Assembly: GCF_003999995.1 (NCBI RefSeq)
Contig: NZ_RJAD01000002.1
Coordinates: 558,001-622,000, forward strand
Direction: 5' to 3'
Source of the DNA: Microbacterium sulfonylureivorans
GTDB taxonomy: Bacteria > Actinomycetota > Actinomycetes > Actinomycetales > Microbacteriaceae
Length of the DNA stretch: 64,000 nucleotides
Shown piece after piece: positions 24,842 to 32,795 of the stretch; the stretch's first letter is position 1, and each line of letters begins with the position of its first letter. The position numbers and the translations under genes were made by a program. The notes beneath the pieces were generated by a model. That model was not told the origin of the DNA and searched no databases. It worked only from the letters and a program-made list of their open reading frames with translations.

Positions 24842-25114
24842 TCAGTCCCGCGAGAGCTCCCGCAGCATGCCGAAAACGATCCGGATGCCGCCGCCGGCAC
24901 GCAGCACCGTGAGGAGCGTGTGCGTGCACGAGCGGCAGCGCACGATCGCCCCGGCCTCATCCAGCTCGACGACGGTCTCGGCGAGCCGTGCCGCCGCACC
25001 GCAGCCGCCGCACACGCCCACGAGTGTCGTGGCGTCGCCCGCGAACACATCGGACAGCAGCCCCGCCAGGGCATTGCCGTCGACGGTTGCCGTCGCATTC
25101 TCCGCACGCATCAT
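24842..25114 (-). CDS. Small zinc-ribbon protein, DUF6510-like
   Basis: A 90-residue protein with two CxxC pairs, VCGGCG and RCRSCT (about 35-40 and 57-62), that would form a zinc ribbon. The region around them resembles DUF6510, of unknown function. The start at 25114 makes a four-base ATGA overlap with the upstream flavin oxidoreductase gene; a second ATG at 25111 follows at once. As the last gene of the three-gene redox operon it may be an electron-transfer or assembly partner; that is inference. Confidence 0.8.
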   Translation of the reverse strand: MMRAENATATVDGNALAGLLSDVFAGDATTLVGVCGGCGAAARLAETVVELDEAGAIVRCRSCTHTLLTVLRAGGGIRIVFGMLRELSRD

Positions 25115-25836
25115 GCGCCTCCGAACCGTTCGGTCTTGATCCTCTGCGGCGGATGCCCGAGTCGCACGAGCGCGTCGGCGACGTGCTCCACGAACCCCGT
25201 CGGCCCGCACACGTAGACGGTCGGCTCGCGCGCCGGATCCCACACCGCCGCCCGGATCGCCTGGTCATCGAGACGACCGACCCTGCCGGTCCACCCGTCC
25301 GGCGCCGCCCGTGTGAAGGCCCAGGTCACCGCCACTCCCCCGGATCCGGACGCTCCGTCGAGCTCCTCGCGATATATCGCGTCTTCGGCTCGACGCGCGG
25401 AGTAGAGCAGCCGGAAGGATGCCGCGGCCCCCGCATCCCGCGCGGCACGCGCCATCGCCATCAGCGGCACGATCCCCGAACCGCCGGCGACGAGCTGCAC
25501 AGCGCCGGCTCCCCCGGGGCGCCAGACGAAGTAGCCGCCGAGGGGGCCCTTGACCTCGAGCTCGTCGCCGGGGATCACGTCGCGCACGAGGTACGGCGAG
25601 ACCTCGCCGTCGGGGATCTCGTCGACGGCGAGCTCGATCGCCTCGCCGTCCCCGTAGGAGCCGAGCGAATAGGACCGCTCGGCCTGGTATCCGTCCTCTG
25701 CGGTCAGGCGGATGTCGACATGCTGCCCCGCGTCGCTCCCCGGCCAGCCGGGGACCGCGAGACGCAGGACACGAGCGCTCGGCGTCGCATCCTCGACGGA
25801 TTCGATGCGCGCGGCCCGCCACCCGCCGACGGTCAC
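25111..25836 (-). CDS. FAD-binding oxidoreductase (ferredoxin reductase type)
   Basis: A 241-residue flavoprotein. RSYSLGSYG (about 55-62) is the FAD-binding motif, GGSGIVPLMAMARAA (about 118-132) the pyridine-nucleotide motif, and YVCGPTGFVEHVADAL with terminal ERFGG the C-terminal fingerprint. There is no [2Fe-2S] domain. It probably passes electrons between NAD(P)H and the molybdopterin enzyme encoded just upstream. The GTG at 25836 is chosen because it gives a four-base overlap with that gene. Confidence 0.9.
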   Translation of the reverse strand: MTVGGWRAARIESVEDATPSARVLRLAVPGWPGSDAGQHVDIRLTAEDGYQAERSYSLGSYGDGEAIELAVDEIPDGEVSPYLVRDVIPGDELEVKGPLGGYFVWRPGGAGAVQLVAGGSGIVPLMAMARAARDAGAAASFRLLYSARRAEDAIYREELDGASGSGGVAVTWAFTRAAPDGWTGRVGRLDDQAIRAAVWDPAREPTVYVCGPTGFVEHVADALVRLGHPPQRIKTERFGGA

Positions 25837-26426
25837 CAATACCGCTCCTCGGTCCACGGATCGCCGTGCATGTTATAGCCGTTCTGCTCCCAGAAGCCCG
25901 GCTCGTCCTGATCCATGAGCGTGAGGCCGCGCACCCACTTGGCGCTCTTCCAGAAGTACAGATGCGGCACCAGAAGGCGCGCGGGGCCCCCGTGCTCGGG
26001 GTCGAGCGGCTCGCCGTCGAACTCGAAAGCGACCCACGCCTTCCCTCCGAGCAGGTCGTCGAGCGCGAGGTTGGTCGTGTAACCGCCGTACGAGTGGGCC
26101 ATTGCGAACGACGCATCCGTCTCGACGTGGTCGAACACCGCGTCGAGGGACACCCCCCGCCACGAGGTGCCGAGCTTCGACCATCGCGTGACACAGTGGA
26201 TGTCGGTCGAGACGTCCTCCGGGCCGAGCGCGAGGAACTCGTCCCAGGACCACGACACGTCGTCGCCTGATTCGCTTCGGACGGAGAACGACCACTCGGC
26301 GGTGTCGATGCGCGGCGTCGGGCCGGCGGAGAGCACCGGGAAGTCGTCCGTCAGGTACTGACCCGGCGGGAGCTGCGGATCGCTCTCGCGGCGTCGCGCG
26401 CCGAAGCCCCTCGAGAAGACTGCCAT
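25833..26426 (-). CDS. Molybdopterin-dependent oxidoreductase, sulfite oxidase-like
   Basis: A 197-residue protein consisting of only the Moco-binding domain of the sulfite oxidase family. Cys78 in IHCVTRWSK is the expected molybdenum ligand, and GGYTTNL, EHGGPARLLVPHLYFWKSAKW and GYNMHGDPW are conserved substrate/cofactor blocks. No Tat or Sec signal, unlike periplasmic MsrP, so it should be cytosolic. Substrate unknown. GGGGAGG precedes the ATG at 26426; first gene of a three-gene operon. Confidence 0.92.
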   Translation of the reverse strand: MAVFSRGFGARRRESDPQLPPGQYLTDDFPVLSAGPTPRIDTAEWSFSVRSESGDDVSWSWDEFLALGPEDVSTDIHCVTRWSKLGTSWRGVSLDAVFDHVETDASFAMAHSYGGYTTNLALDDLLGGKAWVAFEFDGEPLDPEHGGPARLLVPHLYFWKSAKWVRGLTLMDQDEPGFWEQNGYNMHGDPWTEERYW

Positions 26427-26562
26427 CGTGTACCTCCCCTGGTCGGGACTGCGCACGATCACCGTAACGCGCACCCGCCGTCCAGCGCGAGAACAGAATG
26501 GACACTTCGGAGCACGTCACGCGACACACAGTGTTCAGCACCGGGTTCTTCGAGTTGGGGTC

Positions 26563-26568
26563 TAGGCT
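26563..26568 (+). promoter_or_regulatory. -10 box of the DUF308 membrane protein gene
   Basis: TAGGCT 43 bases before the ATG at 26612; unlike the leaderless cases this leaves a leader of about 36 bases containing GAAAGGA. Confidence 0.5.
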
Positions 26569-26611
26569 TTAGCCGCCCGTTAACAGCAAACTCCCAGAAA
26601 GGACACCTCGC

Positions 26612-27172
26612 ATGTCCACAGAATCCGCGGCCGAGAAGTCGGCCGTCAACGGCATCCGCACTGCGCTCGGCGTGGGCGGCGTTCTCGCCGTCATCGCCGG
26701 ACTCTTCATCGTGTTCCAGCCCGTCGGGGCGGCCGTCGTCGTCACCTGGGTGATCGCGCTGTACGCGATCGCCGCGGGCCTCGTCTACGCCGGTCTCGGG
26801 ATCTTCTCGAAGAACAAGGGCGGATGGGCGCGAGTCGGCCACATCGCGCTCGGCATCCTCTTCATCATCGCCGGTGTGATCGCGCTCGTGAACTCGACGC
26901 AGGCCGCGGCCTGGCTCGCGGTCTTCATCGCGATCCTCGTCGGCATCCTGTGGATCGTCGAGGGCATCGTCGCACTGTCGACGCTCGGCGACGCCGCATC
27001 GAAGGGATGGTCGATCTTCTTCGCGATCGTCAGCATCATCGCCGGTCTCTACCTGGTGTTCTCGCCGCTGTGGGGCGCCGTCGTGCTCTGGTGGCTGCTC
27101 GGCATCGCGCTGATCGTCCTCGGAATCATCAACGTGGTCCGTGCCTTCACCTTCGGGCGGAAGACGGCCTGA
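26612..27172 (+). CDS. HdeD/DUF308-family membrane protein
   Basis: A 186-residue protein with six transmembrane helices in three pairs (about 20-62, 76-115, 130-175), each with the family's glycine-rich pattern. HdeD in E. coli helps acid resistance; in actinobacteria the role is unknown. GAAAGGA precedes the ATG. It is flanked by a promoter and a strong terminator, so it is monocistronic. Confidence 0.92.
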   Translation: MSTESAAEKSAVNGIRTALGVGGVLAVIAGLFIVFQPVGAAVVVTWVIALYAIAAGLVYAGLGIFSKNKGGWARVGHIALGILFIIAGVIALVNSTQAAAWLAVFIAILVGILWIVEGIVALSTLGDAASKGWSIFFAIVSIIAGLYLVFSPLWGAVVLWWLLGIALIVLGIINVVRAFTFGRKTA

Positions 27173-27191
27173 TCCGCTGACGCCGATGTCG

Positions 27192-27218
27192 AAGGGCCCC
27201 GGGAATCCCGGGGCCCTT
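27192..27218. terminator. Bidirectional terminator
   Basis: A 27-base perfect palindrome about one central base (27192-27218), forming a stem of 12 pairs with AAG and CTT at the ends. It separates the convergent DUF308 and S9 peptidase genes. Confidence 0.88.
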
Positions 27219-27237
27219 CCTCATGCGCTGAGCGGCC

Positions 27238-29232
27238 TCATGCCACGGGCAGCATGCGCGTCCACCAGTCGAGGACAGCGTCGAACCGCTCGACGCGATG
27301 ACGCGGCTGCCCCGATCGGGTGAGCTCGTGGTTCTCGCCGGGGAAGACCAGCATCTCGGCTTCCGTCCCGCTCCGCTTGAGCGCGGCGTAGTAGCGCGTA
27401 GCCTGCTCGAGCGGGCAGCGGAAGTCGAGCTCCGAGTGGATGACCAGCGTCGGCGTGGTGACCTGATCGACGACCGCCATCGGGCTCTGCCGCGCGATGT
27501 CATCGGCAGAGACGCCGACGTACTCGTCGCCGAAGAACGTGCCGATGTCGCTGGTGCCCTGGAACGTCGCCGGATCCAGGAACCCGCGCTCCACGATCGC
27601 GCCCGCGAACCGGTGGTCGTGCGCGATCACCCAGGCGGTGAGGTAGCCGCCGTACGAGCCGCCCATGATGCCGACGCGATCGCCGTCGAGCCGCTCGTCG
27701 GCCGCGACCGCCCCGTCGAGGAAGTCGATCACGTCGGCGAAGTCGACCGTGCCCATCGCCTGACGGATGCTGCGCCCGTGCGCGCGCCCATAGCCGGCGG
27801 ACCCTCGGGGGTTGCTGTAGACGACGGCATACCCGGCGTCCACGAGGACCTGCGTCTCGTCGAACAGGTGAATGCCGTATGCGGCATACGGCCCGCCGTG
27901 GATCTGCAGGATCACCGGGAAGGGCCCGTCGCCCTCAGGCGTGGCGACCCAGCCGTGCACCGGGTAGCCGTCTCGGCCGTCGACGGTGAGCTCGCGAGGA
28001 GCGACGATTCCGGATGCCGCGGCCCCGGCGCCGAACGCGGTCAGCGCGCCCACCTCACCGTTCTCTACGACCAGGAGTTCGCCATACGAGTCGGGCCGCG
28101 CGGCGGCGACGACGATCCGACCGCCGACGGCGGCATGACCCGCGACCTCTACGTCGCCGCCGAGGACCTCCGTCAGCTCCCCTGCGCGCGACACCCGGAC
28201 GAGGCGCACGCGCCCGCGCGTGCGGTCCTGCACGAGGAAGTCGTCTCCGACAGGGGTGATGTGGCTGCCGACCTCGCCGAGATCGATCGACTCGGCGTCG
28301 GTCAGTCGTCGCGGTCCGCCATCGTCGAGCAGCCACAGCCCGACTCCGGGTGCGATGAAGTCGATGCCTTCGTCGCCCACCTCGTGGCCGAGGAGGGCGA
28401 TCGCACCGTCCCCGGCGACCTCGAGACCGTACAGCGACAGTCCCGCCGCGACGCCGAGCACCTCTCGCTCGCCCGATCCGTCGACGGCGATCGCGACGAC
28501 GCGCGTGCGGAGATCGCGTTTCGCGGGCTCGATCTCGTCGACGGCGGCCAGGACCTCGGCACCGTCGGCGGTGAAGACGAGCCCGGCGTACGAGGCGGAT
28601 CCTGTCGTCAGCTGCCGCGCCTCGGCGGCGACGAGCTGCTTCTTCGGGGGCGTCTCCCCCTCCGGGCGCACCGCGGGCGCGGGCTCGTAGAACGGCTCGG
28701 AGTCGGTCGTCGGCGCCGCCACGACGAAGACGTGGGCCGGGCGGTCGGCCAGATACCCGAGGCCGTTCGCGTGCCACCGGATGCCTGTGATGCGCCGCGG
28801 AGCCTCGGCCGAGGCATCCAGCCCCTCCACGCTGCCGTAGCGACCCTGCTCGGGCACGCGCGCGACGAACGCGATCGTGCGCCCGTCGGGCGACCACGCG
28901 AAGCCCTCGACGCCCAGGACGGCGTCTGTGGCCTGCACCGGCTCGCCGCCTGCCGCGGGGATCACCCAGACCTGCGGCTTGCTCTTGGCGTCGCCGCGGA
29001 CGAACGCGACGGTGCGACCGTCCGGAGACAGGCGAGGACCGACGTCCGCCGTGCCACGCGTCAGGCGCCGAGGCGTGCCTCCCGGGAGATCGACACGCCA
29101 GAGCTGGCCGACGCCGCGATTCGCGACGAGATCGGGGCGCGAGGTCGCGAAGACGGCGAACGAGCCGTCGGGCGCGATGACGGGCCTTCCGACCGAGACG
29201 AGCTTCTCGATGTCGTGGGCGCGCACGCTCAC
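27238..29232 (-). CDS. S9-family serine peptidase (acylaminoacyl/prolyl oligopeptidase type)
   Basis: A 664-residue cytosolic peptidase. Residues 1-400 form a beta-propeller (repeated blocks such as RLSPDGRTVAFVRG and AWSPDGRTIAFVA). Residues 410-660 are the alpha/beta hydrolase: IHGGPYAAYG forms the oxyanion region, GGSYGGY holds the nucleophile Ser, SELDFRCP the Asp and ENHEL the His. It likely cleaves short peptides. GTG start, overlapping the upstream SDR gene by four bases. Confidence 0.95.
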   Translation of the reverse strand: MSVRAHDIEKLVSVGRPVIAPDGSFAVFATSRPDLVANRGVGQLWRVDLPGGTPRRLTRGTADVGPRLSPDGRTVAFVRGDAKSKPQVWVIPAAGGEPVQATDAVLGVEGFAWSPDGRTIAFVARVPEQGRYGSVEGLDASAEAPRRITGIRWHANGLGYLADRPAHVFVVAAPTTDSEPFYEPAPAVRPEGETPPKKQLVAAEARQLTTGSASYAGLVFTADGAEVLAAVDEIEPAKRDLRTRVVAIAVDGSGEREVLGVAAGLSLYGLEVAGDGAIALLGHEVGDEGIDFIAPGVGLWLLDDGGPRRLTDAESIDLGEVGSHITPVGDDFLVQDRTRGRVRLVRVSRAGELTEVLGGDVEVAGHAAVGGRIVVAAARPDSYGELLVVENGEVGALTAFGAGAAASGIVAPRELTVDGRDGYPVHGWVATPEGDGPFPVILQIHGGPYAAYGIHLFDETQVLVDAGYAVVYSNPRGSAGYGRAHGRSIRQAMGTVDFADVIDFLDGAVAADERLDGDRVGIMGGSYGGYLTAWVIAHDHRFAGAIVERGFLDPATFQGTSDIGTFFGDEYVGVSADDIARQSPMAVVDQVTTPTLVIHSELDFRCPLEQATRYYAALKRSGTEAEMLVFPGENHELTRSGQPRHRVERFDAVLDWWTRMLPVA

Positions 29233-30002
29233 TCCCCCGCGAACGAGCTCGTGTCGCCGACCAGACGGGTGTTGTCGGCGGGCACCGGGTCGAGTGCCGC
29301 TGCGGCGACCTCGGCCGCGAACTCCGACACGTTGTAGAGCTTGCCGGCGTCGTCGCGGCGGGCCGCGATCGCGCCGGGGTTGGCGCGTTCCAGCAGAGTC
29401 GCTGTGATCGTGCCCTCGATCATGTCGCCGGAGACGACGACGAACTCCACCCCGCGCTCGGCGAGCGCGGGGATGCGCTCGCGGAGGGCGTCCTCGCCGG
29501 CGCGCTTCGACAGCGCGACCGGCTCGTACTCGGGCATCGTGGGCGTCGTGCGGATGAAGTGGGCCTGGTGGCTCGTCACGAACACCACACGCGAGCCGTC
29601 GCGGAGGAGCGGCAGCGCGGTCTCCAGCACCCGGACCTGCGCGTCGCGGTTGAGCTGCAGCGCGTAGTCCTCGGCCATGCCCGACTCCATGCCTCCCGAC
29701 GCGTTCAGCACGAGGATGTCGAGCCCGCCGAAGGTGCGACCGACCTCGTCGAACATCGCCTGGACGGACTCGCCGTCCGTCAGGTCGGCGCCCACGACGA
29801 GGACCTCCACACCGAGTTCGCGGAGCTGTGCGGCGAGCTTCTCGGCGCGCGGCGCCTTGTTGCGGAAGTTGATGACGACGTTCGCCCCCGCCTCGGCGAG
29901 ATAGCGCGCCGTGTCGGCGCCGATGCCGCGCGAGGAGCCGGTCACGAGGGCGGTTCTGCCGCTCAGCGAGCCGGCGGGAAGCGTGGTGGATGTCTCAGTC
30001 AC
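29229..30002 (-). CDS. SDR-family oxidoreductase
   Basis: A 257-residue Rossmann-fold enzyme. TGSSRGIG (about 21-28) binds NAD(P), LNASGG follows strand 4, and VTSHQAH stands where SDRs have the catalytic Ser. The usual YxxxK active site is changed: the aligned stretch is EPVALSKRAGED, with no Tyr four residues before the Lys (nearest is EYEPVALSK). Activity may therefore be unusual. GTG at 30002 with GAGGGC upstream. Coupled to the S9 peptidase. Confidence 0.85.
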   Translation of the reverse strand: MTETSTTLPAGSLSGRTALVTGSSRGIGADTARYLAEAGANVVINFRNKAPRAEKLAAQLRELGVEVLVVGADLTDGESVQAMFDEVGRTFGGLDILVLNASGGMESGMAEDYALQLNRDAQVRVLETALPLLRDGSRVVFVTSHQAHFIRTTPTMPEYEPVALSKRAGEDALRERIPALAERGVEFVVVSGDMIEGTITATLLERANPGAIAARRDDAGKLYNVSEFAAEVAAAALDPVPADNTRLVGDTSSFAGE

Positions 30003-30020
30003 GCCCTCGACCCTACCTGC

Positions 30021-30026
30021 TAGGTT
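30021..30026 (+). promoter_or_regulatory. -10 box of the NfeD-SPFH-GDPD operon
   Basis: TAGGTT, then a leader of about 15 bases containing AAAGGAGG before the GTG at 30048. Confidence 0.5.
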
Positions 30027-30047
30027 CGAAGGAAAAGGAGGCGCAGC

Positions 30048-30536
30048 GTGGAGTTCATCCAGACCGTCGAGCAGTGGGCGTGGATCGGATGGCTGGTGCT
30101 GATCCTGGCTTTCCTGGTCATCGAGATGCTCACGCTCGACTTCACCTTCCTGATGCTCAGCATCGGCGGCCTGGCCGGCCTCGGGGCGGATCTCCTCGGG
30201 GCGCCGATCTGGCTCCAGGTGATCGTCGCCGCCGCCGTCGCCGCCGTGCTCGTCCTCTTCCTCCGCCCGCCGCTCCTGCGGCGCCTCCGCCGCGGCGAAG
30301 ACCCGACTCCGTCCAACGTCGATGCGCTGATCGACCTCCGCGGTCGCGTCGTGTCGACCGTCAGCGCCCATGGCGGCCAGGTGAAGCTCGCCAACGGCGA
30401 CCTGTGGACGGCCCGCACCGAGACCGGCGAGCTCGAGCCCGGCATCCCGGTCAACGTCATCCGCATCGACGGCGCGACCGCCGTCGTCCGCGCCACCGAC
30501 CCGATCGCATCCCCCCCGGAGGACCCTCGCGCATGA
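30048..30536 (+). CDS. NfeD-family membrane protein
   Basis: A 162-residue short NfeD. Hydrophobic helices at about 12-32, 36-52 and 58-80 precede a soluble OB-fold domain (about 90-150: LRGRVVSTVSAHGGQVKLANGDLW). Short NfeD proteins pair with SPFH/flotillin proteins in membrane microdomains, and the SPFH gene follows with a four-base overlap. AAGGAGG precedes the GTG start. Confidence 0.93.
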   Translation: MEFIQTVEQWAWIGWLVLILAFLVIEMLTLDFTFLMLSIGGLAGLGADLLGAPIWLQVIVAAAVAAVLVLFLRPPLLRRLRRGEDPTPSNVDALIDLRGRVVSTVSAHGGQVKLANGDLWTARTETGELEPGIPVNVIRIDGATAVVRATDPIASPPEDPRA

Positions 30537-31495
30537 GCGACGTCGACGCCATCATCCCCACGACCATCGCGTGGCTCCTTGCCGTCGCGGTCTTCATCTT
30601 CGTCCTGGTGGTGATCGTCCGCTCGATCCGGATCATCCCGCAGGCGAGCGCAGGCATCGTCGAGCGGCTCGGGCGGTACCACAAGACTCTGTCGCCGGGA
30701 CTGAACCTCCTCGTGCCGTTCATCGACCGCCTGCGCCCGCTGATCGACATGCGCGAGCAGGTCGTCTCGTTCCCGCCGCAGCCGGTGATCACCGAGGACA
30801 ACCTCGTCGTCTCCATCGACACCGTCGTCTACTTCCAGGTCACAGACGCGCGCGCGGCGACCTACGAGATCGCCAACTATCTGGGCGCGGTCGAGCAGCT
30901 GACCACGACCACGCTCCGCAACGTCGTCGGCGGTCTGAACCTCGAAGAGGCCCTCACCAGCCGTGACAACATCAACGGCCAGCTCCGTCTCGTCCTCGAC
31001 GAGGCGACGGGCAAGTGGGGCATCCGCGTCGGGCGCGTCGAGCTCAAGGCGATCGACCCGCCGCACAGCATCCAGGACTCGATGGAGAAGCAGATGCGCG
31101 CGGAGCGCGACCGTCGTGCGCTCATCCTGACCGCCGAGGGCACGAAGCAGTCCGCGATCCTGACGGCCGAGGGCCAGCGTCAGGCCGAGATCCTCAAGGC
31201 CGAGGGCGACAAGCAGGCCGCTGTGCTCCGCGCCCAGGGCGAGGCCGAGGCGATCCAGGTCGTCTTCGACGCCATCCACGCGGGCGATCCGGACGACAAG
31301 CTCCTCGCCTACCAGTACCTGCAGACGCTTCCCAAGATCGCCGACAGCGCGTCGAGCAAGCTCTGGATCATCCCGAGTGAGTTCACCGAGGCGCTCAAGG
31401 GCTTGAGCGGGTCGTTCCTCGGCGCCACCGTCGACGGCGCGGCGAGGAGCCGGCCGCAGGAGACCCGCCCGGCTGTCGAGCCTCCCACTCCGTGA
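30533..31495 (+). CDS. SPFH/Band 7 protein (stomatin-like)
   Basis: A 320-residue membrane-scaffold protein. One N-terminal helix (about 7-30) is followed by the SPFH domain (IIPQASAGIVERLGRYHKTLSPGLNLLVPFID onward, about 35-200) and a coiled coil with repeated TAEG/KAEGDK units (about 195-250). It probably forms oligomers with the NfeD partner in lipid microdomains. ATGA overlap on both sides. Confidence 0.94.
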   Translation: MSDVDAIIPTTIAWLLAVAVFIFVLVVIVRSIRIIPQASAGIVERLGRYHKTLSPGLNLLVPFIDRLRPLIDMREQVVSFPPQPVITEDNLVVSIDTVVYFQVTDARAATYEIANYLGAVEQLTTTTLRNVVGGLNLEEALTSRDNINGQLRLVLDEATGKWGIRVGRVELKAIDPPHSIQDSMEKQMRAERDRRALILTAEGTKQSAILTAEGQRQAEILKAEGDKQAAVLRAQGEAEAIQVVFDAIHAGDPDDKLLAYQYLQTLPKIADSASSKLWIIPSEFTEALKGLSGSFLGATVDGAARSRPQETRPAVEPPTP

Positions 31496-32271
31496 CCCAC
31501 CCCTGGTTCGAGGGCGCCCGGACGCCGAGGGTCCTCGCCCACCGGGGACTGGTGACGGCGGAGGATGCCGCGCACGGCGTCGAGGAGAACTCGTTCGCCG
31601 CCGTGGCCGGAGCCCACTCCGCCGGTGCTGAATACGTCGAATCGGACTGCCATCTGACCGCGGACGGAGTCGTCGTGCTGTTCCACGACGACGATCTGTC
31701 CCGCGTCACCGGCGATCCCCGGCTCGTCGCCGACGTCTCGTCCTCCGAGCTCGAGAGCCTGATGTCGGGCCGCGGCGGCCTCATCACCCTCGATCAGGCT
31801 CTGGACGCGTTCCCCACCGTGAAGTTCAACCTCGATGTGAAGGCCGCCGCCGCGGCGGAGCCCGTCGGGCGCGCCGTCGCCCGTCACGGTGAACGTGTGC
31901 TCCTCACGAGCTTCTCCGACGAGCGCCGGCGCATGGCCCTGTCGGTCGCGGCTGCCGCCGCGGGCACGGGGATCATCCCTGCGACTTCCGCAGGATCGGC
32001 GACGATCGCCCGACTGCTTGCCGCCGTCGCGATGCGGTCCGACCGCCTCGTGCGACGGGCGCTCGCCGGCGTCGACGCCCTGCAGGTGCCGGAGCGTCAG
32101 GGACGATTGCGCGTGGTCACTCCCCGTCTGATCGCCGCCGCGCATCGGCATGGTGTGGAGGTCCACGTCTGGACGGTGAACGACCCGGCCGACATGGGGA
32201 GACTCGTCGCGCTGGGAGTGGACGGCATCGTGACGGATCGGGCCGACCTGGCGCTGCGCACGCTGGGATGA
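31492..32271 (+). CDS. Glycerophosphodiester phosphodiesterase
   Basis: A 259-residue TIM-barrel enzyme cleaving glycerophosphodiesters to glycerol 3-phosphate and an alcohol. VLAHRG (about 14-19) and FHDDDLSRVTG are the metal/phosphate-binding His blocks; EENSFAAVAGAHSAGAEYVESD carries the metal-binding acidic residues; VHVWTVNDPADM and GVDGIVTDRAD finish the barrel. GTG start, four-base overlap with the SPFH gene. Confidence 0.94.
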   Translation: MTHPWFEGARTPRVLAHRGLVTAEDAAHGVEENSFAAVAGAHSAGAEYVESDCHLTADGVVVLFHDDDLSRVTGDPRLVADVSSSELESLMSGRGGLITLDQALDAFPTVKFNLDVKAAAAAEPVGRAVARHGERVLLTSFSDERRRMALSVAAAAAGTGIIPATSAGSATIARLLAAVAMRSDRLVRRALAGVDALQVPERQGRLRVVTPRLIAAAHRHGVEVHVWTVNDPADMGRLVALGVDGIVTDRADLALRTLG

Positions 32272-32308
32272 CGGCCGCTCGGCCGCGCACGCGCGGATAC
32301 GTCATCCC
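32265..32308 (+). terminator. Hairpin at the end of the NfeD-SPFH-GDPD operon
   Basis: GGGATGACG (32265-32273) and CGTCATCCC (32300-32308) are exactly complementary, with an inner self-complementary CGGCCG repeat. It overlaps the GDPD stop codon. No U-run, so termination is likely but not certain. Confidence 0.5.
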
Positions 32309-32350
32309 CGCTGTGCATCCACTGTGAATGGGAGGTGAACAGCCGCCGTT

Positions 32351-32377
32351 CGGATGATCCGCACAGGTGGCTTCGTT
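32351..32377 (+). promoter_or_regulatory. ECF-type (SigR/SigE-like) promoter candidate of rbpA
   Basis: CGGATG (32351-32356), 18 bases, then GTT (32375-32377). This fits the spacing of the SigR/SigH class (GGAAT, 18 bases, GTT), though the -35 is not a perfect match. An alternative vegetative -10, TATACC at 32378, overlaps it. Confidence 0.4.
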
Positions 32378-32407
32378 ATACCTGTACAGCGACGAGAGGA
32401 CCACAAA

Positions 32408-32791
32408 ATGGCAGACCGCAGCTTGCGCGGCATCCGGCTCGGCGCCCAGAGCCTACAGAGCGAAGAGGGCGTCGTGTTCCATGAGCGTGCACAGCACACG
32501 TACACGTGTACGGTGTGCGGACGTGACACCAACCTGACTTTCGCGGCCGACGCCGAGGTTCCCCCGGCGTGGGAGTGCCGCACGTGTGGTGCAGAGGCGC
32601 TCCGGCGCGTCGGCGAGGGCACCGCGACCGTCGACCACTCGGGCGACAAGGTCCCCCGCAGCCACTGGGACATGCTGCTCGAGCGCCGCACGCTCCCCGA
32701 GCTCGAAGAGCTCCTCGAAGAGCGTCTCGCCTACGTCCGCGCGCGTCGCGGCGCCGGCGAAGACGTCTCGCTCGACAAGATCAGCGCCTGA
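32408..32791 (+). CDS. rbpA: RNA polymerase-binding protein RbpA
   Basis: A 127-residue actinobacterial transcription factor that binds the beta-prime subunit and the principal sigma factor and stabilises the open complex. The core has CTVCGRD and WECRTCG Cys pairs (zinc-ribbon-like), then the basic linker HSGDKVPRSHWDMLLERR that contacts DNA, and the sigma-interaction helix RTLPELEELLEERLAYVRARR. GAGAGGA precedes the ATG. The neighbouring convergent lnt gene matches the usual actinobacterial order. Confidence 0.97.
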   Translation: MADRSLRGIRLGAQSLQSEEGVVFHERAQHTYTCTVCGRDTNLTFAADAEVPPAWECRTCGAEALRRVGEGTATVDHSGDKVPRSHWDMLLERRTLPELEELLEERLAYVRARRGAGEDVSLDKISA

Positions 32792-32795
32792 CGAC

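Noticed and set aside
25833..26426. Periplasmic methionine-sulfoxide reductase MsrP
   Set aside because: No Tat signal, shorter chain and no MsrQ-type membrane partner; the partner is a soluble flavin oxidoreductase.
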